DNA of 5,495 nucleotides, taken from Bacteroidales bacterium. Its GTDB lineage: Bacteria; Bacteroidota; Bacteroidia; Bacteroidales; VadinHA17. Below, in pieces: positions 1-5,495 of the stretch. The stretch covers positions 28,255 to 33,749 of the forward strand of contig PMNJ01000159.1 in NCBI GenBank assembly GCA_003162595.1, in the 5' to 3' direction. Under the pieces are notes generated by a model. The model saw only the letters and a program-made list of their open reading frames with translations, searched no databases and had not been told where the DNA came from. Position 1 is the first letter of the stretch, and each line of letters begins with the position of its first letter. The position numbers and the translations under genes were made by a program.

Positions 1-438
1 TTTGTTACAGGGAATAATTATGTATTGATATACAGTATTATAGGAATTTACTTATTTGTGCAGATAGCCATGATCGAGAACAGCAGGCTCCCGGTAGATG
101 ACCCCAAAACGCATCTCGAACTCACCATGATACATGAGGTTATGATACTGGATAACAGCGGTTTTGATAAAGCTTTGATTCATATTGGTACTTACCTGAA
201 ATTTGCAATTTATGGTGCTTTGATGTATAATGTTATCGTGCCTGCCGGATGGAACATATTTCTGCAGATTGTTTTGTTTTTGACAGTTCAGATGGTGTTT
301 GCAATAATCATTGGCCTTACAGAATCGTTCAGAGCCCGGAACAAGATGAACAAAAATCCCAAATTCATCCTGACCATTTCAGCAATTGCATGGATAGCTT
401 TTGTGGTAATTCTAATATTAACCGACAAATTAATTTAA
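1..438 (+). CDS. hyfC: HyfC/HycD/NuoH-like membrane anchor subunit, C-terminal part (5' end outside window)
   Basis: The frame is open from base 1, so the gene starts before the window; 145 C-terminal residues are visible, roughly half of a family member of about 300-320 residues. The TTG at 25 is only an internal codon. The signature is the NuoH/HycD cytoplasmic loop at residues 26-46 of the fragment: ENSRLPVDDP followed by THLELTMIHE, which is nearly identical to the hydrogenase-4/formate hydrogenlyase type. Three hydrophobic membrane segments follow, with a basic loop (RARNKMNKNPK) before the last one. In this superfamily the subunit sits in the membrane under the hydrophilic NuoB/NuoD-like module and links it to the ion-pumping subunits; the acidic loop lies along the proposed coupling path. 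The next gene starts 9 bases after the stop, which supports one operon. No hyfD-like gene follows, unlike the E. coli hyf order. The family call is secure; the exact complex type rests on the neighbours. Confidence 0.93.
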   Translation, partial: FVTGNNYVLIYSIIGIYLFVQIAMIENSRLPVDDPKTHLELTMIHEVMILDNSGFDKALIHIGTYLKFAIYGALMYNVIVPAGWNIFLQIVLFLTVQMVFAIIIGLTESFRARNKMNKNPKFILTISAIAWIAFVVILILTDKLI

Positions 439-447
439 TAACAAAAC

Positions 448-1062
448 ATGGTAAATTATCTGATTGTATTGTTTGCAATAACTCTTATGTATTTTTCATC
501 CGCGGAGCGATTAATTATATATATCAGGCTTATTGGAATTCAGGGGTTATTACTGTGTGGTATTGCTATATTCGAACTTAAAGAAATAAATAGCGCAAAT
601 CTGCTGTTTATCGCTTCTGAGACCTTGATTTTTAAGACTATTTTAATACCATATCTGTTATTCAGGATTGTTAATCATTCTGGTGTATCTAAAGTGTCCC
701 GACAGGCAATGCCAGGGTTCTATTTACTCATTTTATCAATTTTTGCATTATTAATAAGTGTTATATTGGCAAATTCCCTGGTAAATCCTTATATCAATAC
801 TATTTACATGGCCATAGCTCTTTTTACTTTATTTACCGGAATGTTGCTTATTGTAACACACAAACTGATAATCTCGCATCTGATAGGCTTTTTGGTTATT
901 GAGAATTCAGTTTTTATGTTTTCACTTGCCGTAGGAAATAAAATGCCTATGCTGATCAATATTGGAATATTGCTTGACATTTTTGTGGGAGTTTTAATTC
1001 TTGGTTTTTTCGGTTTAAGACTCAAACCACATATTAATGAATTAACTACGCTAAAAGATTAA
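448..1062 (+). CDS. hyfE: HyfE-like membrane subunit (NuoK-related) of group 4 hydrogenase-type complex
   Basis: A 204-residue, almost wholly hydrophobic protein with about six or seven membrane helices, close to the length of E. coli HyfE. The C-terminal half is the recognisable part: IGFLVIENSVF (about 147-155) carries Glu152, at the place of the conserved membrane Glu of the NuoK family. It is followed by the MPMLINIGILLD segment (166-177) and the end ELTTLKD, which resembles the HyfE C-terminus. Glu58 and Lys63 lie in an ASETLIFKTILIPYLL helix typical of this family. In HyfE relatives the segment reads approximately PELVEIG; here the Glu is Asn171 (codon AAT at 958-960), so one buried acid appears lost. 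The subunit is thought to form part of the ion-translocating membrane arm. The ATG at 448 lies 9 bases after the upstream stop; the next gene begins 3 bases after this stop. No clear Shine-Dalgarno site is visible, which is usual for Bacteroidota. Confidence 0.88.
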   Translation: MVNYLIVLFAITLMYFSSAERLIIYIRLIGIQGLLLCGIAIFELKEINSANLLFIASETLIFKTILIPYLLFRIVNHSGVSKVSRQAMPGFYLLILSIFALLISVILANSLVNPYINTIYMAIALFTLFTGMLLIVTHKLIISHLIGFLVIENSVFMFSLAVGNKMPMLINIGILLDIFVGVLILGFFGLRLKPHINELTTLKD

Positions 1063-1065
1063 AGA

Positions 1066-2493
1066 ATGGCGCTTTTATTATTTTTTATCATTTCATCACT
1101 TATGTGTATCTCGATAGTCTTACTTAAAAGTAAAACTATTACTAAAATTATAACCCTCGGTTTCGCATTGATGCACATTGGTTTTACTTTCTATTGCTGG
1201 ACTAACTTAAATAAAACCGAATTGAGCTATTTCACTTATAACAGCACCGGAGTGTTATTACTTTCCGTTTTATCGCTTTTAGCTATTCCAACTGTTTATC
1301 ATGGATTTATTTATGCAGCCGGGGATAATGTAAAAAAATATAATATCTACCATGCTGCTCTAATTGCTTTAATGACTTTTATGTCGGGCGCATACCTGGC
1401 AAACGGTATGACTGTCCTATGGATTTTTGTTGAAGCTACTACCCTGGCTGTGGCAGCCCTGATATATCACGATCGAACTGAAATGGCGCTTGAAGCAACA
1501 TGGAAGTATGTTTTTATCTGTTCTATAGGGATAGCTCTGGCTTACCTTGGTATTTTGTTTTTAGGATTTATTTATGGCCGGGAAGATGCTGCCAATCTTT
1601 CTTTTGAATCTTTAGCGAATATTATTAATCAGGCCAATCCCATGTATCTGAAAATTGCATTTATTTTTGTTCTGGTTGGCTTCAGCACAAAGATGGGGCT
1701 CTTTCCCATGCATACTGTTACCATTGATGCACATTCTGTAGCACCGCCTCCAATCAGCGCCTTAATTTCCACAACATTGATGAATGTCGGTTTTCTGGCT
1801 ATTTTTCGTGTATATACTTTATTTTCTTTATCATCTATTTTGCCTTTTATGAATCATGTTCTTATCCTGTCAGGGGTCTTGTCTATCTTAATTGCTGCGG
1901 GTTACATGCTTAAAGCAAAACATCTTAAGAGGATGCTTGCATATTCAAGTCTTGAAAACATGGGACTGGTAGCTATTGCGATTGGTGTGGGTGGCGTTGG
2001 TTATTATGCAGCGTTACTTCTCCTGGTGTTGCATTCATTAACAAAATCGAGTCTTTTTTATCAAATGGGACAATTATCAAGGGTACTTCATACATTCAAA
2101 TTAGATGAATGTGGCAGGTATATGAAACTATATCCTGCCGGCGCTTTAGTACTTATTATCGGAATGATCTGCATTCTTGCCATTCCTCCTTCGGGTCTGT
2201 TTATTACTGAGTTTATGATATTTAAAGCAGCCGTTTACAATAACCAATGGTTCGTATTGGTTATTGTAATTTTGTTGCTATGCTTTATTATTTATGCTAT
2301 GAGCACCAGAATTATGCATATTGTATTTTCGAATCCTCGTAATGAGAATTATCAAAAGTCCCCGGAAAAAATTAATCCAGTTGAGACTGTCAGCCAATTT
2401 CTATTCCTTGGGATTGTTATCGTTATGTGTTTTTATCAACCGCCCATCCTGGTTGATCTTATTAACCAGAGTATTTCCATCTTTCTTAAATAG
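1066..2493 (+). CDS. hyfF: HyfF-like proton-translocating antiporter-type subunit (NuoL/M/N family)
   Basis: A 475-residue polytopic membrane protein with about 14 predicted helices, in the Mrp antiporter/NuoL-M-N (proton_antipo_M) family. The charged residues tied to proton transfer are present: Glu123 in FVEATTLA (helix 5 position), Lys147 in TWKYV, and Lys209 in STKMGLFPMHT (helix 7). Further on are His223 in the DAHSVAPPPISAL motif, Lys288 and Glu297 in LKRMLAYSSLENMG, His323 and Lys327 in LHSLTKSSLF, and Glu382 in FITEFMIF (helix 12 position). FVEATTLA, rather than a NuoM/N sequence, and the gene order point to HyfF/HycC-type relatives. It lacks the long C-terminal lateral helix of NuoL. 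It ends with one short helix, in keeping with a HyfF-length protein (E. coli HyfF is about 526). The usual start of the family motif DAHSEAP is DAHSVAP here. The start ATG is 3 bases after hyfE, preceded by AAAGA. Two adjacent TAG codons (2491-2496) end the gene. Confidence 0.93.
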   Translation: MALLLFFIISSLMCISIVLLKSKTITKIITLGFALMHIGFTFYCWTNLNKTELSYFTYNSTGVLLLSVLSLLAIPTVYHGFIYAAGDNVKKYNIYHAALIALMTFMSGAYLANGMTVLWIFVEATTLAVAALIYHDRTEMALEATWKYVFICSIGIALAYLGILFLGFIYGREDAANLSFESLANIINQANPMYLKIAFIFVLVGFSTKMGLFPMHTVTIDAHSVAPPPISALISTTLMNVGFLAIFRVYTLFSLSSILPFMNHVLILSGVLSILIAAGYMLKAKHLKRMLAYSSLENMGLVAIAIGVGGVGYYAALLLLVLHSLTKSSLFYQMGQLSRVLHTFKLDECGRYMKLYPAGALVLIIGMICILAIPPSGLFITEFMIFKAAVYNNQWFVLVIVILLLCFIIYAMSTRIMHIVFSNPRNENYQKSPEKINPVETVSQFLFLGIVIVMCFYQPPILVDLINQSISIFLK

Positions 2494-2501
2494 TAGATGT
2501 C

Positions 2502-4022
2502 ATGGATCAAAAACTATATATGGAAATAAAAAATAATTCACTACCGCTTGACCTAAAAGAAATACCCGTTTTAAAGTATGAAGTTTTTTATGATCAGGTT
2601 TTGGCTTTTTTAAAAGATGAAGGAAAGCACTGCATTGCCTATTACGGAGTTGAGTCAGCGGGTAATCTGAAACTTTATTGTTGTATAGCTGATGATAACA
2701 ATAATATTGTGGTATTATTTGCTCATGAGCTTAATAAGGATCATCTCGTGCTAAAATCTCTTACTCCGGAATGCGTACAGCTTCATATTTTTGAACGTGA
2801 AATTCATGAAAATTTCGGAGTTGAATTTGAGGGCCATACATGGCTGAAGCCTGTAAGATATCCGTATAATCGTAAAAACAGGTCAGAGATTATAAATAGT
2901 TATCCTTTTTATAATATTGAGAGTGAAGAATTGCATGAGGTTGGTGTGGGTCCTGTTCATGCAGGTATTATTGAACCCGGGCATTTCAGGTTTATCTGTA
3001 ACGGTGAAAAGGTTTTACACCTCGAAATTCAATTAGGGTATCAGCATCGTGGAATTGAAGAATTATTTATTACAAAATGCAATGCATTACAAAGATGTAT
3101 CCTTTCAGAAAGTATTGCCGGAGATACTTCAATCGGACACTCTCTGGCTCATTCGCAACTTATTGAATCATTAGCTGGTATCCAGGTCAGCGAAGCATTA
3201 CAGATCGAAAGGTGCATCGCTTTGGAAATGGAAAGGCTAGCTATTCACATTGGCGACACTTCTGCTTTATGTGGCGATGTAGCTTACCAGCTTGGACAAG
3301 TAGTATGCGAGGCTCTGAGAACCACAATAATAAATACTACTCAATTTTGGTGCGGGAATCGCTTTGGCAAAGGGCTTATCCGCCCGGGTGGAAGTAATTA
3401 TCCCCTGAATAATGATGTTGTAAATGAGATACTCCGGGTACTTGATGATACTGGCAGACGATTTTTTGAAGTAACTGATCTTATTTATTCCCTGCCAAGT
3501 GTTCTTGGCCGTTTTGATGATATCGGGATCCTTACAAGACAACAAGCTTTAAGCCTTGGTGCCGTTGGAATGACTGCCCGTACCAGCGGGATTTTACGTG
3601 ATATTCGTAAGACACATCCTTTTCAATACTATAAAAACTATTTGGTCCGACCGGTAATTCTTGAAACAGGCGATGTTCTTGCGCGAGGTATGGAACGTGT
3701 TCTTGAGGTACACGAATCGGTTAAAATTATTCATGAACTTATTGAGATATGGCAACAAAAAATTAAAGACTTCAGGAAGCCTGTTTATGACTATAACTTA
3801 AAGCCAGACAACTTTGCAATCTCCATGGTCGAAGGATGGAGAGGTGAAATTTGTCATATCGCTATCACTGATAATAGCGGAAATATTGCACATTACAAAG
3901 TAAAAGATCCTTCCATGCATAATTGGATGGCTTTAGCTTTGGCAGTGCGTAATCAGGAAATATCGGATTTCCCGATCTGTAATAAGAGTTTTAACCTGTC
4001 GTATTGCGGAAACGATTTATAA
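2502..4022 (+). CDS. hyfG: HyfG/HycE-like large subunit (NuoC-NuoD fusion) lacking all NiFe-ligand cysteines
   Basis: A 506-residue soluble protein with two domains. Residues about 20-125 are a NuoC/30-kDa domain, with the signature EREIHENFGVEFEGHTWL at 98-115. Residues about 145-506 are the NuoD/49-kDa hydrogenase large-subunit fold: GPVHAGIIEPGHFRF (150-164), HLEIQLGYQHRGIEEL (173-188), RPGG (294-297), ARTSGILRDIR (359-369), GDVLARGMERVLEVHES (390-406) and DFPICNKSFNL near the end. In real hydrogenases the N-terminal site reads RICGIC and the C-terminal site approximately CYSC. Here they are ESIAGDTSIGH (203-213) and NLSYCGNDL (498-506). The four NiFe cysteines thus become Ala206, Thr209, Ser500 and Gly503; only Cys502, shifted, lies nearby. 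The protein ends right after this site, with no extension for a maturation protease to remove. No NiFe centre can be expected; it fits the Ehr (hydrogenase-related) class. The frame is intact and the other motifs are well kept, so it is not decaying. The ATG at 2502 is 8 bases past the hyfF stop; Met7 (2520) is a less likely alternative start. Confidence 0.93.
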   Translation: MDQKLYMEIKNNSLPLDLKEIPVLKYEVFYDQVLAFLKDEGKHCIAYYGVESAGNLKLYCCIADDNNNIVVLFAHELNKDHLVLKSLTPECVQLHIFEREIHENFGVEFEGHTWLKPVRYPYNRKNRSEIINSYPFYNIESEELHEVGVGPVHAGIIEPGHFRFICNGEKVLHLEIQLGYQHRGIEELFITKCNALQRCILSESIAGDTSIGHSLAHSQLIESLAGIQVSEALQIERCIALEMERLAIHIGDTSALCGDVAYQLGQVVCEALRTTIINTTQFWCGNRFGKGLIRPGGSNYPLNNDVVNEILRVLDDTGRRFFEVTDLIYSLPSVLGRFDDIGILTRQQALSLGAVGMTARTSGILRDIRKTHPFQYYKNYLVRPVILETGDVLARGMERVLEVHESVKIIHELIEIWQQKIKDFRKPVYDYNLKPDNFAISMVEGWRGEICHIAITDNSGNIAHYKVKDPSMHNWMALALAVRNQEISDFPICNKSFNLSYCGNDL

Positions 4023-4045
4023 TTTTATACAGTAAGTGAACTATA

Positions 4046-4801
4046 ATGTTTAAAGAGATAAAAGTTCTGAAGAGTCACGGAATACAATATGTCAAAAACC
4101 TTCGTATGCAGCCTGTTTCAGCGTTGTTCAGAGGTAGACCGGTCATTTCAGGTGATATAACAAAAGATGAAATCAAAACTGTCTCTTTCGCCTGCCCGGT
4201 AATGGCCATTGATGGTAAATCAGGATCTATAGATATGGGCAGATGTGTTTTCTGTAAAGAATGTTCGTTCCTGCTACCCGATAAGATAAGGTTCACAAAT
4301 GATTACAGGATATCATCCAATGTTAGGGAAGCACTTATTATCAAACCGGGTTCTGAAAATCCGGTACAACTTGATGAAAACCGTATTAGAAAAGAGATAA
4401 GAAGACTTTTTAAAAGTGCATTGAAGCTGCGTCAGGTATCTGCCGGGGGAGATAATTCTTGTGAAATGGAACTTGTCGCTACCGGGAATGTGAATTTTGA
4501 TTTTGGTCGATATGGCATTGAATTTGTTGCCTCTCCCAGGCATGCTGACGGAATAGTGATAACGGGTCCCATCTCTGAAAATATGGCTGAACCTCTGGAT
4601 ATTACCTATAATGCAATTCCTTCACCCAAAATCATTATCCTGGCCGGTACCGATGCAATTAGTGGTGGAATTTTTGATGGGAGTCCTGCCCTTGACAGAA
4701 GATTTATAGAACAAAATCATATTGATTTGTTTGTACCGGGAAATCCTTTAAATCCATTGACATTTATTAATGGGGTAATGGATTTACTGGGGATAAAGTG
4801 A
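4046..4801 (+). CDS. hyfI: HyfI/HycG/NuoB-like small subunit with fused N-terminal ferredoxin domain; proximal cluster ligands mostly lost
   Basis: A 251-residue protein, apparently a fusion of a HyfH/NuoI-like ferredoxin domain (about 1-95) and a NuoB/HycG domain (about 125-251). The ferredoxin part keeps Cys50 (CP) and Cys67, Cys70, Cys73 (GRCVFCKEC), a complete set for one [4Fe-4S] cluster. The other CxxCxxC and the last Cys (Leu77 in its place) are absent, so the second cluster is gone. The NuoB part is clear from YGIEFVASPRHADGIVITGP (157-175), PSPKIIILAGTDAISGGIF (192-210) and DLFVPGNPLNPLTFINGV (227-244). Against the usual CNGCEIE, GACxxSGGIF and PGCPPNP motifs it reads DNSCEME, GTDAISGGIF and PGNPLNP. 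Asp136, Asp203 and Asn233 therefore replace three of four proximal-cluster cysteines and only Cys139 remains. It should dock between the large subunit and HyfC. It is the last operon gene, 23 bases after hyfG, followed by the repeat cluster. Confidence 0.9.
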   Translation: MFKEIKVLKSHGIQYVKNLRMQPVSALFRGRPVISGDITKDEIKTVSFACPVMAIDGKSGSIDMGRCVFCKECSFLLPDKIRFTNDYRISSNVREALIIKPGSENPVQLDENRIRKEIRRLFKSALKLRQVSAGGDNSCEMELVATGNVNFDFGRYGIEFVASPRHADGIVITGPISENMAEPLDITYNAIPSPKIIILAGTDAISGGIFDGSPALDRRFIEQNHIDLFVPGNPLNPLTFINGVMDLLGIK

Positions 4802-4811
4802 TCCGATTGAA

Positions 4812-4848
4812 ACCCCTCTGTAGGCTTCGCGACATCTCCCCTAAAGGG
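4812..4848 (+). repeat. Palindromic intergenic repeat, copy 1 (direct)
   Basis: Starts 10 bases after the stop of the last operon gene. The sequence runs ACCCCTCTGTAGGCTTCGCG then ACATCTCCCCTAAAGGG. It matches copy 2 almost base for base except for a small insertion and substitution in the GTAGGCTTCGCG part (37 versus 36 bases). The inner CTTCGCG part and the CCCTAAAGGG end can fold into small stems, but the first stem is imperfect here. I associate repeats of this design with spaces between genes in Bacteroidota; that link is from memory, not shown by the window. Confidence 0.8.
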
Positions 4849-4864
4849 ATTCTGTTTCACCGAG

Positions 4865-4901
4865 ACCCCTCTGTCGCTTCGCGACATCTCCCCTAAAGGG
4901 G
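4865..4901 (+). repeat. Palindromic intergenic repeat, copy 2 (direct)
   Basis: Same orientation as copy 1, 16 bases after it. It folds into two short stems: TCGC-TTC-GCGA at 4874-4884 and CCCC-TAAA-GGGG at 4890-4901. No T-run follows the second stem on the plus strand (the next bases are CGATAATACACG), so it is not a textbook intrinsic terminator, although it could still end or protect the operon transcript. Its position after the operon supports a 3'-end role by inference only. Confidence 0.8.
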
Positions 4902-4949
4902 CGATAATACACGTCTGTTTAGTGAGATTTCACTTACTTCCAGAATTTT

Positions 4950-4988
4950 CTCCCCCTGCAAGGGGGAGTGCCCGAAGGGCGAGGGGGT
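4950..4988 (-). repeat. Palindromic intergenic repeat, copy 3 (inverted, divergent)
   Basis: Read on the minus strand this element has the same layout as copies 1 and 2: an ACCCCC start, a GCCC-TTC-GGGC stem (4970-4980), then a perfect 7-bp stem CTCCCCC/GGGGGAG with a 5-base loop (4950-4968). Sequence identity to the other copies is only partial, so it may be a separate subtype. It begins directly at the stop codon of the gamma-glutamyltransferase gene, so it would lie at that gene's 3' end. The minus strand continues with AAAATTCTGG, not a T-run, so a canonical terminator is not supported. Confidence 0.7.
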
Positions 4989-5495
4989 TCAATATCCAGC
5001 CGCTTGCCCGTCTTTTCTCGATTCTGAAGCTCCAAACCATACCTTATTCTTATCGTCCCACATGATAGCCTGGTAACCACCATAACCTCCGAGGTCCCAT
5101 TGTATCGTATGACCCATGGACATCAGTTTTTGAATGACTTCCGTACGAAAACCGCTTTCAAGAAGCAGGATGCCTCCATTCGTCATTTGCTGACCTGTTG
5201 GTTCAGATGATCCTATATGATGCATTCTGGGTGCATCCCCGGCCTCCTGCAGATTCATCTTAAAATCAATCAGGTTGACGACAATCTGCACATGTCCCTG
5301 AGGTTGCATATCGCCTCCCATAACTCCGAAACTGATCCATGGCTTATTGTTTTTGGTAATAAAAGCAGGAATTATTGTATGAAAGGGCCTCTTACCCGGA
5401 GCATATACGTTGTTATGACCTTCTTCGAGACTAAACATTTCGCCCCTGTCCTGCAGAACAAAGCCAAGTCCTGTCGGACACATGCCTGATCCCAT
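4989..5495 (-). CDS. ggt: Gamma-glutamyltransferase (gamma-glutamyltranspeptidase), C-terminal part (5' end outside window)
   Basis: The frame is open to the right edge, so the ATG at 5495-5493 is probably internal; 168 C-terminal residues are seen. This is most of the small subunit that forms after self-cleavage of the proenzyme. Landmarks in fragment numbering are GFVLQDRGEMFSL (11-23), APGKRPFHTIIPAF (32-45), VMGGDMQPQGHVQ (58-70), NLIDFKMNLQEAGDAPR (74-90), ESGF (113-116), GGYQAIMWD (139-147) and GASESRKDGQAAGY at the end. Gly60-Gly61 match the glycine pair that forms the oxyanion hole in E. coli GGT. The catalytic Thr of the autocleavage site lies outside the window and cannot be checked. 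GGTs remove or transfer the gamma-glutamyl group of glutathione and related compounds, usually in the periplasm. The GDMQPQGH form suggests the branch close to YwrD and cephalosporin-acylase-like members rather than E. coli GGT. It converges on the hydrogenase-like operon, so the two are probably unrelated. Confidence 0.93.
   Translation of the reverse strand: MGSGMCPTGLGFVLQDRGEMFSLEEGHNNVYAPGKRPFHTIIPAFITKNNKPWISFGVMGGDMQPQGHVQIVVNLIDFKMNLQEAGDAPRMHHIGSSEPTGQQMTNGGILLLESGFRTEVIQKLMSMGHTIQWDLGGYGGYQAIMWDDKNKVWFGASESRKDGQAAGY

Noticed and set aside
25..438. A complete short gene starting at TTG 25
   Set aside because: The frame is open to base 1 and the protein matches the middle and end of a HyfC/NuoH family member, so it is a fragment cut by the window edge.
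3267..3545. Minus-strand open frame of 92 codons within the large subunit gene
   Set aside because: A shadow of the conserved NuoD-domain coding sequence, with no recognisable protein features.
2502..4801. Pseudogenes: large and small subunits decaying after loss of cysteines
   Set aside because: Both frames are full length without stops or frameshifts, non-ligand motifs are well kept, and the losses are confined to metal-ligand positions.
1..4801. Ordinary respiratory complex I (nuo) operon
   Set aside because: The NuoC-NuoD fusion with hydrogenase-type motifs (PVHAGIIEPGHFRF, NKSFNLSY), a HyfE-type protein, the HyfF-type antiporter and the small-subunit ferredoxin fusion fit a group 4 hydrogenase relative instead; no NuoA, NuoJ or NuoE-G genes are seen in the window.
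4865..4970. Canonical rho-independent terminators at the repeat hairpins
   Set aside because: Stems of 4 and 7 bp are present, but no T-run follows on either strand, so only a weak structural role can be claimed.
4812..4988. CRISPR array
   Set aside because: Only two close copies plus one inverted divergent one, with palindromic C/G-rich structure and uneven short spacing; no repeat-spacer regularity.
5217..5489. Plus-strand open frame of 90 codons
   Set aside because: It lies antisense to the clearly conserved gamma-glutamyltransferase sequence and has no recognisable motif.

Overview
The window carries the 3' part of an operon for a membrane-bound complex of the group 4 [NiFe]-hydrogenase / respiratory complex I superfamily (Hyf/Hyc type). 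A convergent gamma-glutamyltransferase gene, cut by the right edge, follows it. The DNA is AT-rich and the genes are tightly packed. Strong Shine-Dalgarno sites are mostly lacking. The intergenic repeats have the form ACCCCTCTGTCGCTTCGCGACATCTCCCC, which I associate with Bacteroidota. A Bacteroidota host is therefore likely, but this is inference and not proven by the window.

Layout, left to right. Positions 1-438 (+) are the C-terminal part of a HyfC/HycD/NuoH-like membrane anchor. Positions 448-1062 (+) encode a HyfE-like subunit (NuoK-related C-terminal half). Positions 1066-2493 (+) encode a HyfF-like proton-pump subunit of the NuoL/M/N and Mrp antiporter family. Positions 2502-4022 (+) encode a HyfG/HycE-like large subunit (NuoC and NuoD domains fused). 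Positions 4046-4801 (+) encode a HyfI/HycG/NuoB-like small subunit with a ferredoxin-like domain fused at its N-terminus. Gaps of 3-23 bases make this one transcription unit. Positions 4802-4988 are noncoding, with two direct copies and one inverted, divergent copy of a palindromic repeat. Positions 4989-5495 (-) are the C-terminal part of a gamma-glutamyltransferase.

The complex looks like a hydrogenase but lacks what a hydrogenase needs. All four cysteines that would hold the NiFe centre in the large subunit are replaced (Ala206, Thr209, Ser500, Gly503). Three of the four cysteines for the proximal [4Fe-4S] cluster in the small subunit are also replaced (Asp136, Asp203, Asn233). The fused ferredoxin domain has lost one of its two clusters cleanly and keeps a full ligand set for the other. 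The membrane subunits keep most of the charged residues associated with ion pumping. This fits the energy-converting-hydrogenase-related (Ehr) class, which lacks NiFe ligands. The additional loss of the proximal cluster is the most striking point: the usual electron path to the catalytic pocket seems to be gone, while the fold and the ion-pumping arm are preserved.

The gamma-glutamyltransferase is probably unrelated in function. It is convergent, and the repeat cluster separates it from the operon.
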